From assembly GCF_900108345.1 (NCBI RefSeq), contig NZ_FNVV01000013.1, positions 1 to 64,000 on the forward strand: 64,000 nucleotides of DNA. Direction: 5' to 3'. A model generated the notes under the pieces. That model was not told where the DNA came from, did not search any database, and worked only from the letters and a program-made list of their open reading frames with translations. Position numbers and translations under genes: made by a program. The DNA comes from Bacteroides ndongoniae. GTDB taxonomy: Bacteria > Bacteroidota > Bacteroidia > Bacteroidales > Bacteroidaceae. Position 1 is the first letter of the stretch, and each line of letters starts with the position of its first letter. This document shows positions 23,779-32,820 of this stretch, one piece after another.

Positions 23779-25236
23779 ATGGCAGATCAAAAACAGGTAC
23801 TTGATATGCAGGTGTCGAAAGGCATCACCGCAGCCCAAAGCAACGAACATTTGCGTGACCGCAGTGAAAGGGCGGAAAAGTACGCTATGAATAAGGGGAA
23901 TTACGACCCCACACGCAAACACCTGAACTTCGAGATTGCGCCCGGAGGCAAGGTACGTCCCATTGACACGAGCCGCAACATTCCCGAACGGATGGCGGAC
24001 ATATTGGAGAGGCGTGGAATCAAAGACCCCAACGAAGGACTGGCAGAACCGAAGTACCGCACGGTGGTGAACTTCATTTTCGGCGGTTCCCGTAAGCGGA
24101 TGCACGAACTCGCGTTCGGCACGCAGAACGTGGATTTTGATGAAGGTGCGAACAATACCCGTATCAAAAGAATGAGCGATATTGAACGCTGGGCGAAAGA
24201 CGTCTATTCATTCGTGAGTGGCAAATATGGCGAGCAGAACATCGCCGCATTCATCGTACACCTTGACGAATTGAACCCTCATGTGCATTGTACTTTGTTG
24301 CCAATCAAAGACGGCCGCTTTGCGTACAAGGAAATATTCGCCGGAAAGGACAAGTTTGAATACAGCGCAAGGATGAAACAGCTTCATACCGACTTTTTCG
24401 CCGAAGTCAATACAAGGTGGGGAATGTCGAGAGGAACAAGCATATCCGAAACAGGCGCACGGCACAGGACTACCGAAGAATACCGCCGTATGCTATCGGA
24501 AGAATGTACGACCATCGAGGAAAATATAGACCGCCACCAAAAGGTGCTGGCAACCCTTCAATCGGACATCCGTCTGGCAGAGCGCAGGGTCAAGGGGCTT
24601 ACGACAATGGTCGATAACCTTGAGAAGTCGAAAGCCGAAAAAGAGGCTCTGCTATCGGCAGCCGAACAGGATTTGAAAGCGAACAAGGGCGATGCGGAAC
24701 AATTAGCCGCACAAGTTAAAAGTCTGGAGAAAGAGCTGGCAGGCATCAACAGGCAACTGGCAGACAAGCAGGAGAAGTTACAGACGGCTGACCGGCAGCT
24801 TGCCGAGCTGAAAGAGAACATGGATGCCATTGAGGAACGTACCGGGGAACTCAAGGAGGAAGCCTACAAATACTCCCATGATATACATTCCAAAGTGGAC
24901 ACGTTGCTCAAGGATGTCCTGCTGGAAAATGTGGTCGGCGAGTATAGGAACGTATCGGCACAGATGGACGTGGCGGAACGGCAACTGTTCGACGGCTCGC
25001 TCGTCCAGTCCATAGCGGAACAAGGTACAGACGTGATGCACTGCGCGACGATGCTGTTTCTCGGTATGGTCGATGATGCCACCACTTTTGCCGAAACTCG
25101 TGGCGGCGGAGGTGGCGGCAGCGACCTGAAATGGGGGCGCGATGAGGACGAGGACAACCGTGCATGGGCACTCCGCAGCATGAGGATGGCGAGCCGCATG
25201 ATGCGTCCGGCCATTGGCAAGAAACCCAAACGGTAA
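23779..25236 (+). CDS. MobV-family relaxase
   Basis: A 485-residue relaxase that nicks oriT and leads the single strand into the recipient. ATG at 23779 is preferred over an upstream in-frame TTG (23755). The N-terminal Mob/Pre domain shows NYDPTRKHLNFEI and the HLDE...PHVH metal-binding motif (H161 and His residues near 168-171). Residues about 240-400 form a long coiled coil rich in Glu, Lys and Leu, and the end is glycine- and arginine-rich. It follows the candidate oriT. Confidence 0.9.
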   Translation: MADQKQVLDMQVSKGITAAQSNEHLRDRSERAEKYAMNKGNYDPTRKHLNFEIAPGGKVRPIDTSRNIPERMADILERRGIKDPNEGLAEPKYRTVVNFIFGGSRKRMHELAFGTQNVDFDEGANNTRIKRMSDIERWAKDVYSFVSGKYGEQNIAAFIVHLDELNPHVHCTLLPIKDGRFAYKEIFAGKDKFEYSARMKQLHTDFFAEVNTRWGMSRGTSISETGARHRTTEEYRRMLSEECTTIEENIDRHQKVLATLQSDIRLAERRVKGLTTMVDNLEKSKAEKEALLSAAEQDLKANKGDAEQLAAQVKSLEKELAGINRQLADKQEKLQTADRQLAELKENMDAIEERTGELKEEAYKYSHDIHSKVDTLLKDVLLENVVGEYRNVSAQMDVAERQLFDGSLVQSIAEQGTDVMHCATMLFLGMVDDATTFAETRGGGGGGSDLKWGRDEDEDNRAWALRSMRMASRMMRPAIGKKPKR

Positions 25237-25290
25237 GTGGCATACGTCTCATGACAAATCAAAAAGTATAACGAATAATATCATTGGAAT

Positions 25291-26691
25291 ATGACGAAAC
25301 AAATCTTTTTTATATTGGCCGTGCTTTGCACGTTGCAGGCACAGGCAAGTATACAACCCGTACAGGTGGATACTGTACAACATACACCGTACTATAATGT
25401 CTCGGAGGAACTGCAACCGATACAGCCCGTCTATCTTGACGGAGTGGTACTTCCGGCATCCCTGACTGGCAACTGGTTTGTCAGTATTGCCGGGGGTACG
25501 TCCGCCTTTCTCGGCACACCTCTCGGCTGCGAAGACCTCTTCGGACGCTTGAAACCCTCGTACAGTTTCGCAGTCGGAAAATGGTTCACTCCGTCCGTCG
25601 GCGCACGTATCAATTACAGCGGTGTGCAGTTCAAAGATGGAACATTGTCCAATCAGGACTACCACCATATCCATGCGGATCTGCTGTGGAATGTCCTTGG
25701 CTGCAGATATGCCCGGCAAGAACAGGTACGCTGGAATCTTGCTCCCTTTGCCGGTGTCGGCCTGTTGCACAATGCCTCTAACGGGAATAATCCCTTTACT
25801 GTTTCGTATGGCGTACAGGGAGAATATCGGATTTCCAAACGAGTAAGTGCCATGTTGGAACTCTCCGGCACGACCACCTTTCAGGACTTCGATGGTTACG
25901 GACGCCCGAACCGCCTCGGCGACCACATGGTATCGCTGACCGCCGGTTTCACGTTTCATCTCGGAAAGGTCGGTTGGAAACGCGCGGTTGATGCGACATC
26001 TTACATTCGTCAGAATGAGTGGCTCGTGGATCATGCCAATATCTTATCCGGAGAAAACAAGCGTTATAAAGACTGGTACGACCGCAACCGACGGACGGTC
26101 GCAGAATTGAAGAAAATTCTGGAAATAGAAGGATTGCTTGACAAGTACGGTCATCTGGTTAATGACGATGAGACCGACCGCCGTCAAGGTTATCCCAGAA
26201 ATAATTACAGCGGATTGAACTCACTACGGGCAAGATTGAAAAACCGGCATTGGGATGGAATCTCGCCGCTTGATTCTGCAAGTATTGGATATGGCAACAA
26301 CGGAGATGATGCCGAGAAACCGGGCATAATCGTCTCTGAAAGGACGGAACTCATACAAGCCGGGAATTGCATCGGGTCGCCTGTCTATTTCTTTTTTAAC
26401 CTCAATACGGCGCACCTGACGGATGCTTCCCAAATGCTTAACCTTGATGAACTGGCTCGCGTGGCCAAGAAATACGGATTATCCTTGAGAGTAACCGGTG
26501 CGGCCGACAGTTCGACTGGAACTCCTGTGCTTAATGGTTCATTAAGTACATCGAGAGCGGATTATATCGTTGCAGAATTGAAAAAGCGTGGCATACCGAT
26601 CGAACGCATCGTCAAGGTAAGCAGAGGCGGCATAGCCGACCATGTACCGGTCGAAGTCAACAGGCATACGAAAGTAGAGTTGTTCTTTTAG
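25291..26691 (+). CDS. OmpA-family outer-membrane protein
   Basis: A 466-residue protein with a signal peptide (1-18), an eight-strand beta-barrel-like region (about 60-235, alternating aromatic strands such as GNWFVSIAGGTSAFLG) and a C-terminal OmpA-type peptidoglycan-binding domain (about 360-466), with FFFNLNTAHLTDASQ and SRADYIVAELKKRGIP as landmarks. It begins 54 bp after the relaxase, and a terminator follows. OmpA-like genes are common on Bacteroidales mobile elements and may stabilise mating contact or block phage. Its exact role is unknown. Confidence 0.85.
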   Translation: MTKQIFFILAVLCTLQAQASIQPVQVDTVQHTPYYNVSEELQPIQPVYLDGVVLPASLTGNWFVSIAGGTSAFLGTPLGCEDLFGRLKPSYSFAVGKWFTPSVGARINYSGVQFKDGTLSNQDYHHIHADLLWNVLGCRYARQEQVRWNLAPFAGVGLLHNASNGNNPFTVSYGVQGEYRISKRVSAMLELSGTTTFQDFDGYGRPNRLGDHMVSLTAGFTFHLGKVGWKRAVDATSYIRQNEWLVDHANILSGENKRYKDWYDRNRRTVAELKKILEIEGLLDKYGHLVNDDETDRRQGYPRNNYSGLNSLRARLKNRHWDGISPLDSASIGYGNNGDDAEKPGIIVSERTELIQAGNCIGSPVYFFFNLNTAHLTDASQMLNLDELARVAKKYGLSLRVTGAADSSTGTPVLNGSLSTSRADYIVAELKKRGIPIERIVKVSRGGIADHVPVEVNRHTKVELFF

Positions 26692-26712
26692 TTTTTACAT
26701 TCACTTTCATCG

Positions 26713-26750
26713 AGTCCCTCAATCTATAATTCGGATTGCAGGGACTTTTG
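26713..26750 (+). terminator. Intrinsic terminator after the OmpA-like gene
   Basis: AGTCCCTCAATC pairs with GATTGCAGGGACT (one bulge) and is followed by TTTTG. It separates the convergent plus-strand transfer genes from the minus-strand vitamin B12 operon. Confidence 0.7.
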
Positions 26751-26771
26751 TTATCAATGAGGGTAATAAGA

Positions 26772-27368
26772 TTATAGGTTTCCTGAATCCTGATTACGCT
26801 TCGTATGACTGATAATATTTTCTGCCGAATTATGAAATAATCCGCTTACAATCACAAGATATTCCGGTAGAATACCATCCTTTCCCCAAAGCAGCTCTAT
26901 CCCGAAAAGTTCCGAGAGTGTTCGTGTCATATCGAACCCGAATGCTTCAAGCGAGGGACGTACTTTGTCCGGATGCAGGCAAGGACGGTTGCATTTGCGG
27001 GCGCATTCGGAATCGGGACAGTATAGGCATTTTCCTACATAGGCGAATGCCCGACCTCCGTATCTGTGCTCCATTTCCAGCAATTCCCTTTCTATCCTGA
27101 GCCGTTCCGGTTTAATCAATTCCTGCGTTCTGTCTATCGGAATATTTTTCTCGACCGGAATTATTTTCGTGGCCATCAGGTGGGCATATTCATATTGGCG
27201 CAGAAATTCTCCGGTATCGAAATCGAACGGCGGGCATCCCCAACTATTACCGTAGTTGGGGCATTGTTTGCAAAATTCGACAAAACGTTTTTCGTCCCGG
27301 AAGCGTGAAATATATTCGTCCACGCTGATATTTGCTGTGAAATTCTCTATGATATATTCCTTAGTCAT
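26772..27368 (-). CDS. Cysteine-rich DUF2284-type metal-binding protein
   Basis: A 198-residue protein. The ATG at 27368 overlaps the stop of the ATPase gene (ATGA), which decides the start over the longer frame. Cysteines occur in CKQCPNYGNSWGCPP and CLYCPDSECARKCNRPC, the pattern of DUF2284 predicted metal-binding proteins. It has no signal peptide. It is the last gene of the B12-uptake operon, so it could handle iron-sulfur or corrinoid chemistry after import. That link rests on gene order alone. Confidence 0.75.
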   Translation of the reverse strand: MTKEYIIENFTANISVDEYISRFRDEKRFVEFCKQCPNYGNSWGCPPFDFDTGEFLRQYEYAHLMATKIIPVEKNIPIDRTQELIKPERLRIERELLEMEHRYGGRAFAYVGKCLYCPDSECARKCNRPCLHPDKVRPSLEAFGFDMTRTLSELFGIELLWGKDGILPEYLVIVSGLFHNSAENIISHTKRNQDSGNL

Positions 27369-28123
27369 TGTCCCACTTTTATGAATCCTGTCGTGGCATC
27401 GAACGTCACACAATTATTTCGGAACAGCCGCTCGATGCAGCCGCTCCGGCGCATCTCTTCGGTCGACATATACGACAACTGGGGTGGGTCGATAAGGGCT
27501 ATCGCATCGGCAAGCGAGAGGGCGATATCCAGCTCGTGCGTGGAAAAAAGGATGCACTTGTTTTCTTCATGCGCCAGCCGTGCCAGCAGTGTACACAATT
27601 CGTAGCGGTTGGGCATATCGAGAAACGAGGTGGGTTCGTCGAGCAGGATAATCGGCGTATCCTGCGCCAACGCCCGTGCGATCATGATGCGCTGGCACTC
27701 GCCGTCCGACATCTTGTCCATCGTGCGCTCCGCATAAGCCTCCATGCCCACCGAGGCGAGCGACCGCATGACGATCTCCTTGTCGACCTCCTGCATCTTT
27801 CCAATCCAGTTGGTATAGGGTGCGCGGCCGATAGCCACGACATCCTTGCATTTGAGATTGGCGATGCGTGTGCGCTCGGTCGTGACGAATGCCAGCGTTC
27901 TGGCCATTTCTGCTGCTCGCATATCGGCGGCGTTATGCCCGTCGAGCAGGATTCGGCCGGTATAACGGCGGTTCAGTCCGGCGATGGCTCGAAGCAGTGT
28001 CGATTTGCCCGTGCCGTTGCGCCCGATAAGGGCAGTCAGCCTGCCCTTTTCTATGGTGGTTTCCACCTCGCAGAGCAAGGTGCGCTCGCCGTAGCCTATG
28101 GAAAAATCGTGTAACTTTATCAT
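27365..28123 (-). CDS. btuD: BtuD-like ABC transporter ATPase
   Basis: A 252-residue ATPase that powers corrinoid import across the inner membrane. Walker A GRNGTGKST is at 34-42, the signature reads MSDGECQRIMIARAL, and Walker B reads IILLDEP. It overlaps the permease gene by 4 bp and the DUF2284 gene by 4 bp. By sequence alone it belongs to the FecE/BtuD/FhuC group. The corrinoid role comes from the neighbouring BtuB, BtuG and the riboswitch. Confidence 0.88.
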   Translation of the reverse strand: MIKLHDFSIGYGERTLLCEVETTIEKGRLTALIGRNGTGKSTLLRAIAGLNRRYTGRILLDGHNAADMRAAEMARTLAFVTTERTRIANLKCKDVVAIGRAPYTNWIGKMQEVDKEIVMRSLASVGMEAYAERTMDKMSDGECQRIMIARALAQDTPIILLDEPTSFLDMPNRYELCTLLARLAHEENKCILFSTHELDIALSLADAIALIDPPQLSYMSTEEMRRSGCIERLFRNNCVTFDATTGFIKVGQ

Positions 28124-29100
28124 GCGGTGACGGATTTATTGCGCAAGACCACCCACACCACGATGGGGATTCCCAGCAATGCGGTGATGGCGTTGATCGG
28201 CAGGGTGAACATTTTAGAAACGAGGTCGCAAAGAAGCAGCACCGCCGCACCCGAAAGAACGGTTCCCGGTACGAGTACCCGATGGTCGCTGTTGCGGAAC
28301 AGCATTCTCGTGACGTGGGGCATGGCCAGTCCGATGAAGCCTATCGGACCGCAAAAGGCGGTCACCGTACCAGCAAGCAGCGTCGTGGAGAGGAACAGCA
28401 GCCCGCGCGAGCGTCGGATGTTCAGCCCCATCGTCACGGCATACTCCTCGCCGAACAGCAGTAAGTTGAGCGGCTTGATCGTCACCACCGCCAACAACAG
28501 TCCGGCGATAATCGACGGGACGAGTACCGCAAGCTGGTCGAAGGTCACGTCGCCGAGCGACCCCATCGTCCAAATGACAAAGGCTTTCAGGGATTCTTCC
28601 TTGCTGAGATATTGCAATATCTGTACAATCGCGCCGACTCCCGACGAGAACATCATGCCGAGAATCAGAATCACCATGATGTCCTTGATGCGGTGGCCGA
28701 CGGCGGCGATGACGACCAGCACGAGCGCCGCTCCGAGCCAAGCCGCCCCGGCAATGCCTATCGACGAACCGAAGCCTGCAAGCACGACGAGTGCCACGCC
28801 GAGGCTCGCGCCCGAACTGATGCCGAGCACGTAGGGGCCGGCAAGAGGATTGCGGAAGAGGGTTTGCATCTGAAGACCGCTGACCGACAGAGCTGCTCCG
28901 GCCAGCAACGCGACCACCGCCTTAATCAGTCGGATATTCAGTATAATTTTCGCCGTCGCCCGCGGGCAGTCGCCGCCCGTCAAAGCCGCCCATACATCGC
29001 CGAGCGGTACGGCGACTGCCCCCACCGCCAAATCCAGCAGAAACAGGAAAAGGGTGAGGGCGGCCAGCATGGCAAACAATATGGCGGAACGGGAGCGCAT
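28120..29100 (-). CDS. btuC: BtuC/FecCD-family ABC permease
   Basis: A 326-residue membrane permease with about ten hydrophobic helices. The family pattern SGLQMQTLFRNPLAGPYVLGIS with GASLGVAL (shown in parts) is clear near residues 65-95, and GPIGFIGLAMPHVTRML marks the cytoplasmic loop that contacts the ATPase. It starts exactly where the binding-protein gene ends (29100/29101) and overlaps btuD by 4 bp. Confidence 0.88.
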   Translation of the reverse strand: MRSRSAILFAMLAALTLFLFLLDLAVGAVAVPLGDVWAALTGGDCPRATAKIILNIRLIKAVVALLAGAALSVSGLQMQTLFRNPLAGPYVLGISSGASLGVALVVLAGFGSSIGIAGAAWLGAALVLVVIAAVGHRIKDIMVILILGMMFSSGVGAIVQILQYLSKEESLKAFVIWTMGSLGDVTFDQLAVLVPSIIAGLLLAVVTIKPLNLLLFGEEYAVTMGLNIRRSRGLLFLSTTLLAGTVTAFCGPIGFIGLAMPHVTRMLFRNSDHRVLVPGTVLSGAAVLLLCDLVSKMFTLPINAITALLGIPIVVWVVLRNKSVTA

Positions 29101-30240
29101 CTATTTCAGTTGCTTGTAATAGACGAAATCTTCCTCGACCAGTTCGGGGTGGAATATCTTCACGAGGTCTCGCAGCACGAGGTCGGGATTTACGACCGCC
29201 GACTCATAGTAGTCGTTGCCGCCAGCAGCATTGGTGCGGGCGTTGTTGTTATAGACCTGTCCACCACGGAAACAGCGGGTGTCGATGAACTTCGGGCATG
29301 CGGCTTTCAGTTCATCAAGCGTGTTCGCCATCCCCACATGCAGCCACATATCGGCTTGCGAGGCCAGCAGATACGCCTCTTCGAGGTCGATGGGCGCGGA
29401 AGCGTTTCCTGTGTTCTTCTTGTAGATGTAATCGCCTCCGGCATCTTTGATTAACCGGGCGACATAGCTTTCGGTCGAGGGCATGAACCAGCTGTCGCCG
29501 TAAGGCGTGTTGAGCATGACTGACGGAGCGTCGAGGATATTGTCCGCTACTTTCTTTTTCAGGACATTGTATCTGACGGGGATTTCCGCGAATACTTTTT
29601 CGCCCTCCGCCCGTTTTCCGATAACCTCCGAAAGTGCCACCAGCCATTCGGCTTTGCCCAGCGGAGACTCTTCGAGGTAATCGCCGACATACATGAACGG
29701 GATATCCAACTCTTTGAGCTTACCCTCCATCGAGCTTGCCCCGTTCACGCCGTAAAGCAACACGAGGTCGGGGTCAAGCGAGAGCAGCAGTTCGTAATTG
29801 ATGTTCCCTTCGTAGCCCACATCTCCAACGCTGTCCCGCCGTGCCTGAATGTCGGGATTGGAGATGTAGTCGATGCCTGACACGCCGACTACGCGTCCCG
29901 TTTCGCCGATTGCGTCGAGCATGGCGATATGGGTCGAGGACATGCAGACGATGCGCTCGGCATCCCCCTTGAGCATCTGACCGGTGAAATCCGCCGGAAC
30001 CTCTTCGTCATCACGGGCAATGAACAGGTTCGTAGTGATGCTGTCGGCGCCCTGCCAAGGGTTCGTGACGGTAACCAATACGCTCTTTTTGCCGTCTGCA
30101 CCTTTTATGTCAAACCCCGAAGCGTATTCAGGTGTATAGACCGTTCGGTTGAAATCGGCGAGTTTTGAACTTTTATTGTGGCAGCCTGTGAATGCTAATA
30201 CAAGTAGCAACAGCAGGCTTAAATTCTTTAATGCTTTCAT
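29101..30240 (-). CDS. btuF: BtuF-like periplasmic corrinoid-binding lipoprotein
   Basis: A 379-residue substrate-binding protein with a lipoprotein signal (LAFTGC at 16-21). The fold is that of helical-backbone binding proteins of the FecB/BtuF class, visible from GDAERIVCMSSTHIAMLDAI and the DPDLVLLYG strand. It would take corrinoid from BtuB and pass it to BtuC. It begins 4 bp after btuB. Iron-siderophore binding is the alternative, made less likely by BtuG and the riboswitch. Confidence 0.85.
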   Translation of the reverse strand: MKALKNLSLLLLLVLAFTGCHNKSSKLADFNRTVYTPEYASGFDIKGADGKKSVLVTVTNPWQGADSITTNLFIARDDEEVPADFTGQMLKGDAERIVCMSSTHIAMLDAIGETGRVVGVSGIDYISNPDIQARRDSVGDVGYEGNINYELLLSLDPDLVLLYGVNGASSMEGKLKELDIPFMYVGDYLEESPLGKAEWLVALSEVIGKRAEGEKVFAEIPVRYNVLKKKVADNILDAPSVMLNTPYGDSWFMPSTESYVARLIKDAGGDYIYKKNTGNASAPIDLEEAYLLASQADMWLHVGMANTLDELKAACPKFIDTRCFRGGQVYNNNARTNAAGGNDYYESAVVNPDLVLRDLVKIFHPELVEEDFVYYKQLK

Positions 30241-30244
30241 ATCG

Positions 30245-32323
30245 TTACATATTTGTATTTTCGGACTTTTTCTTGTTTTTCCCGAACTTCGGGGTAATGC
30301 CGATGAAGAACTCGAAGTTGATGCCGGGCATGGGGCGCGAGAGTACCGAAAGGTAGTCCTCGTTGAAGAGGTTGTTGACGGCGAATTTTAACTGGATGTC
30401 CACCGGTTTGAAAAACAGGTTTTTCTCCAACGAGACATTGCTCATGAAATATTCGGGCAGGTGTCCTGTCAGCGTATAGTCGTTGCTCGACATGGTGTAA
30501 CGTTCCGAGTAGAACGCCCATTTGTAAAGGAACGCCCAAGTCCGCCACGACAACCGTCCGGTCAGCGATGCGGAGTGCTTCGGCACGTAGGGTAACTGCT
30601 TGCCCACTGACTGGTCAGCAGGCGACATCTTCTCACCTTCATTGATGGAGGGTGTCCACGAATAGGACCCGTTCAAGTCGATGAGCCAATCTTTCGCCGG
30701 CTGCACGGCGAAGTTCGCTTTGACCTCGACGCCGTAGGCGTGGACCTTCTTTACGTTGCGGGGCGAGAAGAAGCCCTTGGTGGTGGGCAGCCAGATAATC
30801 CAGTCGTCGATGTAGGAGTCGAACCAGTTCGCACCGCCGCTCAACTTGTAAATGCCTTTCTTGCCGACATCGAAACTCACCCCGGCATCATAACTGAAAC
30901 CTTGTTCGTTTTTCAGGTTGGGATTACCTCCCGGCAAAAAGTATAGGTCGTTCAGAGTTGGGAAACGGTAGTTACGCGATATGGATGCTTTCAGCATCAC
31001 ATTTCCTTTCGGGGAAATGATACCGTCAATGAAGAAAGCCGGAATGAGTGGAATCCAATCGGAACCATACATCTCTTCCCGCAGTACCACCGACATACCC
31101 AAGCGGTCTATCGGCTGCCACTTGGCGGATACGGAGCCGGAGAGTTCCACGCGCCCCTTGTCATAGCCCACGATGGCCTTGCCACCGTCCTGCAAGATGA
31201 TGTTCTTGTCCTCGCTCCGTACCAAATGCTGGTGTGCCGATACATTGGCGGTGAAAAACCATTTTTTATCCAAAGAATACTCTCCCTCCGCCTGACCGTA
31301 AAACGTGTTTACCTTGCTGCGGGAGCGGGTCATCGACGCCCAGTTGTCAGGTGCGACCTCACGCTTGTAGTCGTAGGCCATCCATGTGTGTATGTAACCG
31401 CCTTTCACGCCGAGTTTCCAGTTGCTTTTCATGTGATCCCAGGACAAGACGCTGCGGAACGTCTGTTCTCGCTGGCGGTTCTCGAAGTCGGTTGCATCTC
31501 CATAGTCGGTCGTCAACATCGGAAGTTCCCGGTTGGAGTTGATATACCAGGCGTTCAGCCCGAAACGGTCGCCTTTCCCGGTATTGTAATACACTTCCTG
31601 AAGCAAATGCAGGTCCTTGAACGCCCCGGAGCGGTTGCGCTCTTTCGGGTGATACTGTCCGACGATGTTCTTATCCTCGTCGTAGATGTTTATCTTTTTG
31701 TCGTGGTTGGTGTACTTGTAATCGTTAGGCGAGGAAGAATAGACCGCACGGGTGGAGACGTGCCACCGCTCACTTCCGTAGGTGAAGCGGGCGAACTCAT
31801 CGAAGGTCTTGAACGAGCCGATGCCCTGCACGTACTGGGCGTTGAACCCTTCAGCGACTTCAGGAGCCGTGCCGAGTTTGACCAGACCGCCCAGTCCACC
31901 GCCCGTTTCGTTCACCGATGAAGTACCGTGCAGCAGCGATGCCTGGTCGATGAAGTAGGACGGAATGGTGGAGAAGTCGGTCATGCCGAGCATGGGGTTG
32001 TTGATGCGCATCCCGTTCCACGTCACCTGCGTATGGCTGGGCGACGTGCCTCGGAAGGCGACGGTCGAGAGCGTGGCGCGGCCGTAGCTCTTGACAAACA
32101 CGGACGAGTTGAACGTCAGGATGTCCGCCATCGAGAGGGCGATATTTTCTTTCAGTGCGAGTGAATCGAACTTCGTCTTCTGCACGCCGATTTCCTTCAT
32201 CGGCCGTTTGCCCCATACGGTCACCTCGTCTATCTGGTGAATACGCCGGGTGATTCCCTGCGCAGACAGCACGGATGGACAGACAACCAATATTGAGAAA
32301 AGTAAATATTTTGTATATGTCAT
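30245..32323 (-). CDS. btuB: BtuB-like TonB-dependent receptor
   Basis: A 692-residue outer-membrane receptor with a signal peptide (1-22), a TonB-box-like DEVTVWG segment, a plug domain (about 55-165, RGTSPSHTQVTWNGMRIN) and a 22-strand barrel ending in an aromatic C-terminal region (FEFFIGITPKFG) plus a short charged tail. It lacks the long SusC-type N-terminal extension, as expected for BtuB. Its start overlaps the upstream gene stop (ATGA). It probably forms a complex with the BtuG lipoprotein encoded two genes upstream. Confidence 0.88.
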   Translation of the reverse strand: MTYTKYLLFSILVVCPSVLSAQGITRRIHQIDEVTVWGKRPMKEIGVQKTKFDSLALKENIALSMADILTFNSSVFVKSYGRATLSTVAFRGTSPSHTQVTWNGMRINNPMLGMTDFSTIPSYFIDQASLLHGTSSVNETGGGLGGLVKLGTAPEVAEGFNAQYVQGIGSFKTFDEFARFTYGSERWHVSTRAVYSSSPNDYKYTNHDKKINIYDEDKNIVGQYHPKERNRSGAFKDLHLLQEVYYNTGKGDRFGLNAWYINSNRELPMLTTDYGDATDFENRQREQTFRSVLSWDHMKSNWKLGVKGGYIHTWMAYDYKREVAPDNWASMTRSRSKVNTFYGQAEGEYSLDKKWFFTANVSAHQHLVRSEDKNIILQDGGKAIVGYDKGRVELSGSVSAKWQPIDRLGMSVVLREEMYGSDWIPLIPAFFIDGIISPKGNVMLKASISRNYRFPTLNDLYFLPGGNPNLKNEQGFSYDAGVSFDVGKKGIYKLSGGANWFDSYIDDWIIWLPTTKGFFSPRNVKKVHAYGVEVKANFAVQPAKDWLIDLNGSYSWTPSINEGEKMSPADQSVGKQLPYVPKHSASLTGRLSWRTWAFLYKWAFYSERYTMSSNDYTLTGHLPEYFMSNVSLEKNLFFKPVDIQLKFAVNNLFNEDYLSVLSRPMPGINFEFFIGITPKFGKNKKKSENTNM

Positions 32324-32820
32324 TTCCTTTTGTTTTTAATATGGTTATTTACCGCAGCATATGCAGAGAATGATGCCCGCATAAAATCTTGATAGGCATT
32401 GAATCCGTTTTCTTCAAGCAGTTGGTCGTATTCGTCCTCGAATGAAAGTTCCTGATGAACCGTCTCTTGTTTCTCAATGTGGTGTTTTACCCGATTCAGA
32501 TCATTGAATGACACGCTAAACGAATCAAATCCGGCTGCCCATCCTGAAAAATCCGCATATTCCGGATATTTTCGATAGACAACGCCTGTAGAACTTTTTA
32601 CTTTATTGATAATCTTTGCGAAGTCCGTGGGAGATGGTATCTCTACAAGTATATGAACATGATTGAGAAAAGCATTGCAGGCATAGACATGACAGCCTTT
32701 CCTTGTGAAAATTTGTACCATCTGATCGAGAATCATTCCTTTGGTTGTCATTGGAATCGTCATCTCCTGTCTTTTCGTGATGAAAATAATATGGTATATA
32801 TGCCGCAATTTATTCTTCAT
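32320..32820 (-). CDS. Y1-transposase-like (RAYT/IS200-type) protein, catalytic Tyr replaced
   Basis: A 166-residue protein of the Y1 HUH-transposase superfamily. The start at 32820 overlaps the btuG stop (ATGA), and its own stop overlaps the btuB start (ATGA). The HUH pair is kept (LNHVHILVEI), but in the helix where relatives read YIxNQ the sequence is KHHIEKQ, so the catalytic tyrosine appears to be histidine. A FEDEYDQLL stretch follows as in relatives. No repeat ends flank the gene. It seems domesticated into the operon, perhaps binding DNA or RNA, but that role is inferred. Confidence 0.8.
   Translation of the reverse strand: MKNKLRHIYHIIFITKRQEMTIPMTTKGMILDQMVQIFTRKGCHVYACNAFLNHVHILVEIPSPTDFAKIINKVKSSTGVVYRKYPEYADFSGWAAGFDSFSVSFNDLNRVKHHIEKQETVHQELSFEDEYDQLLEENGFNAYQDFMRASFSAYAAVNNHIKNKRK

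Noticed and set aside
31226..31921. Plus-strand 231-codon frame opposite btuB
   Set aside because: It mirrors a GC-rich TonB-receptor gene, and no start signal or domain is seen.
26772..32323. Iron-siderophore uptake as the role of the ABC/TonB genes
   Set aside because: These genes alone would fit, but BtuG and the upstream cobalamin riboswitch point to corrinoids.
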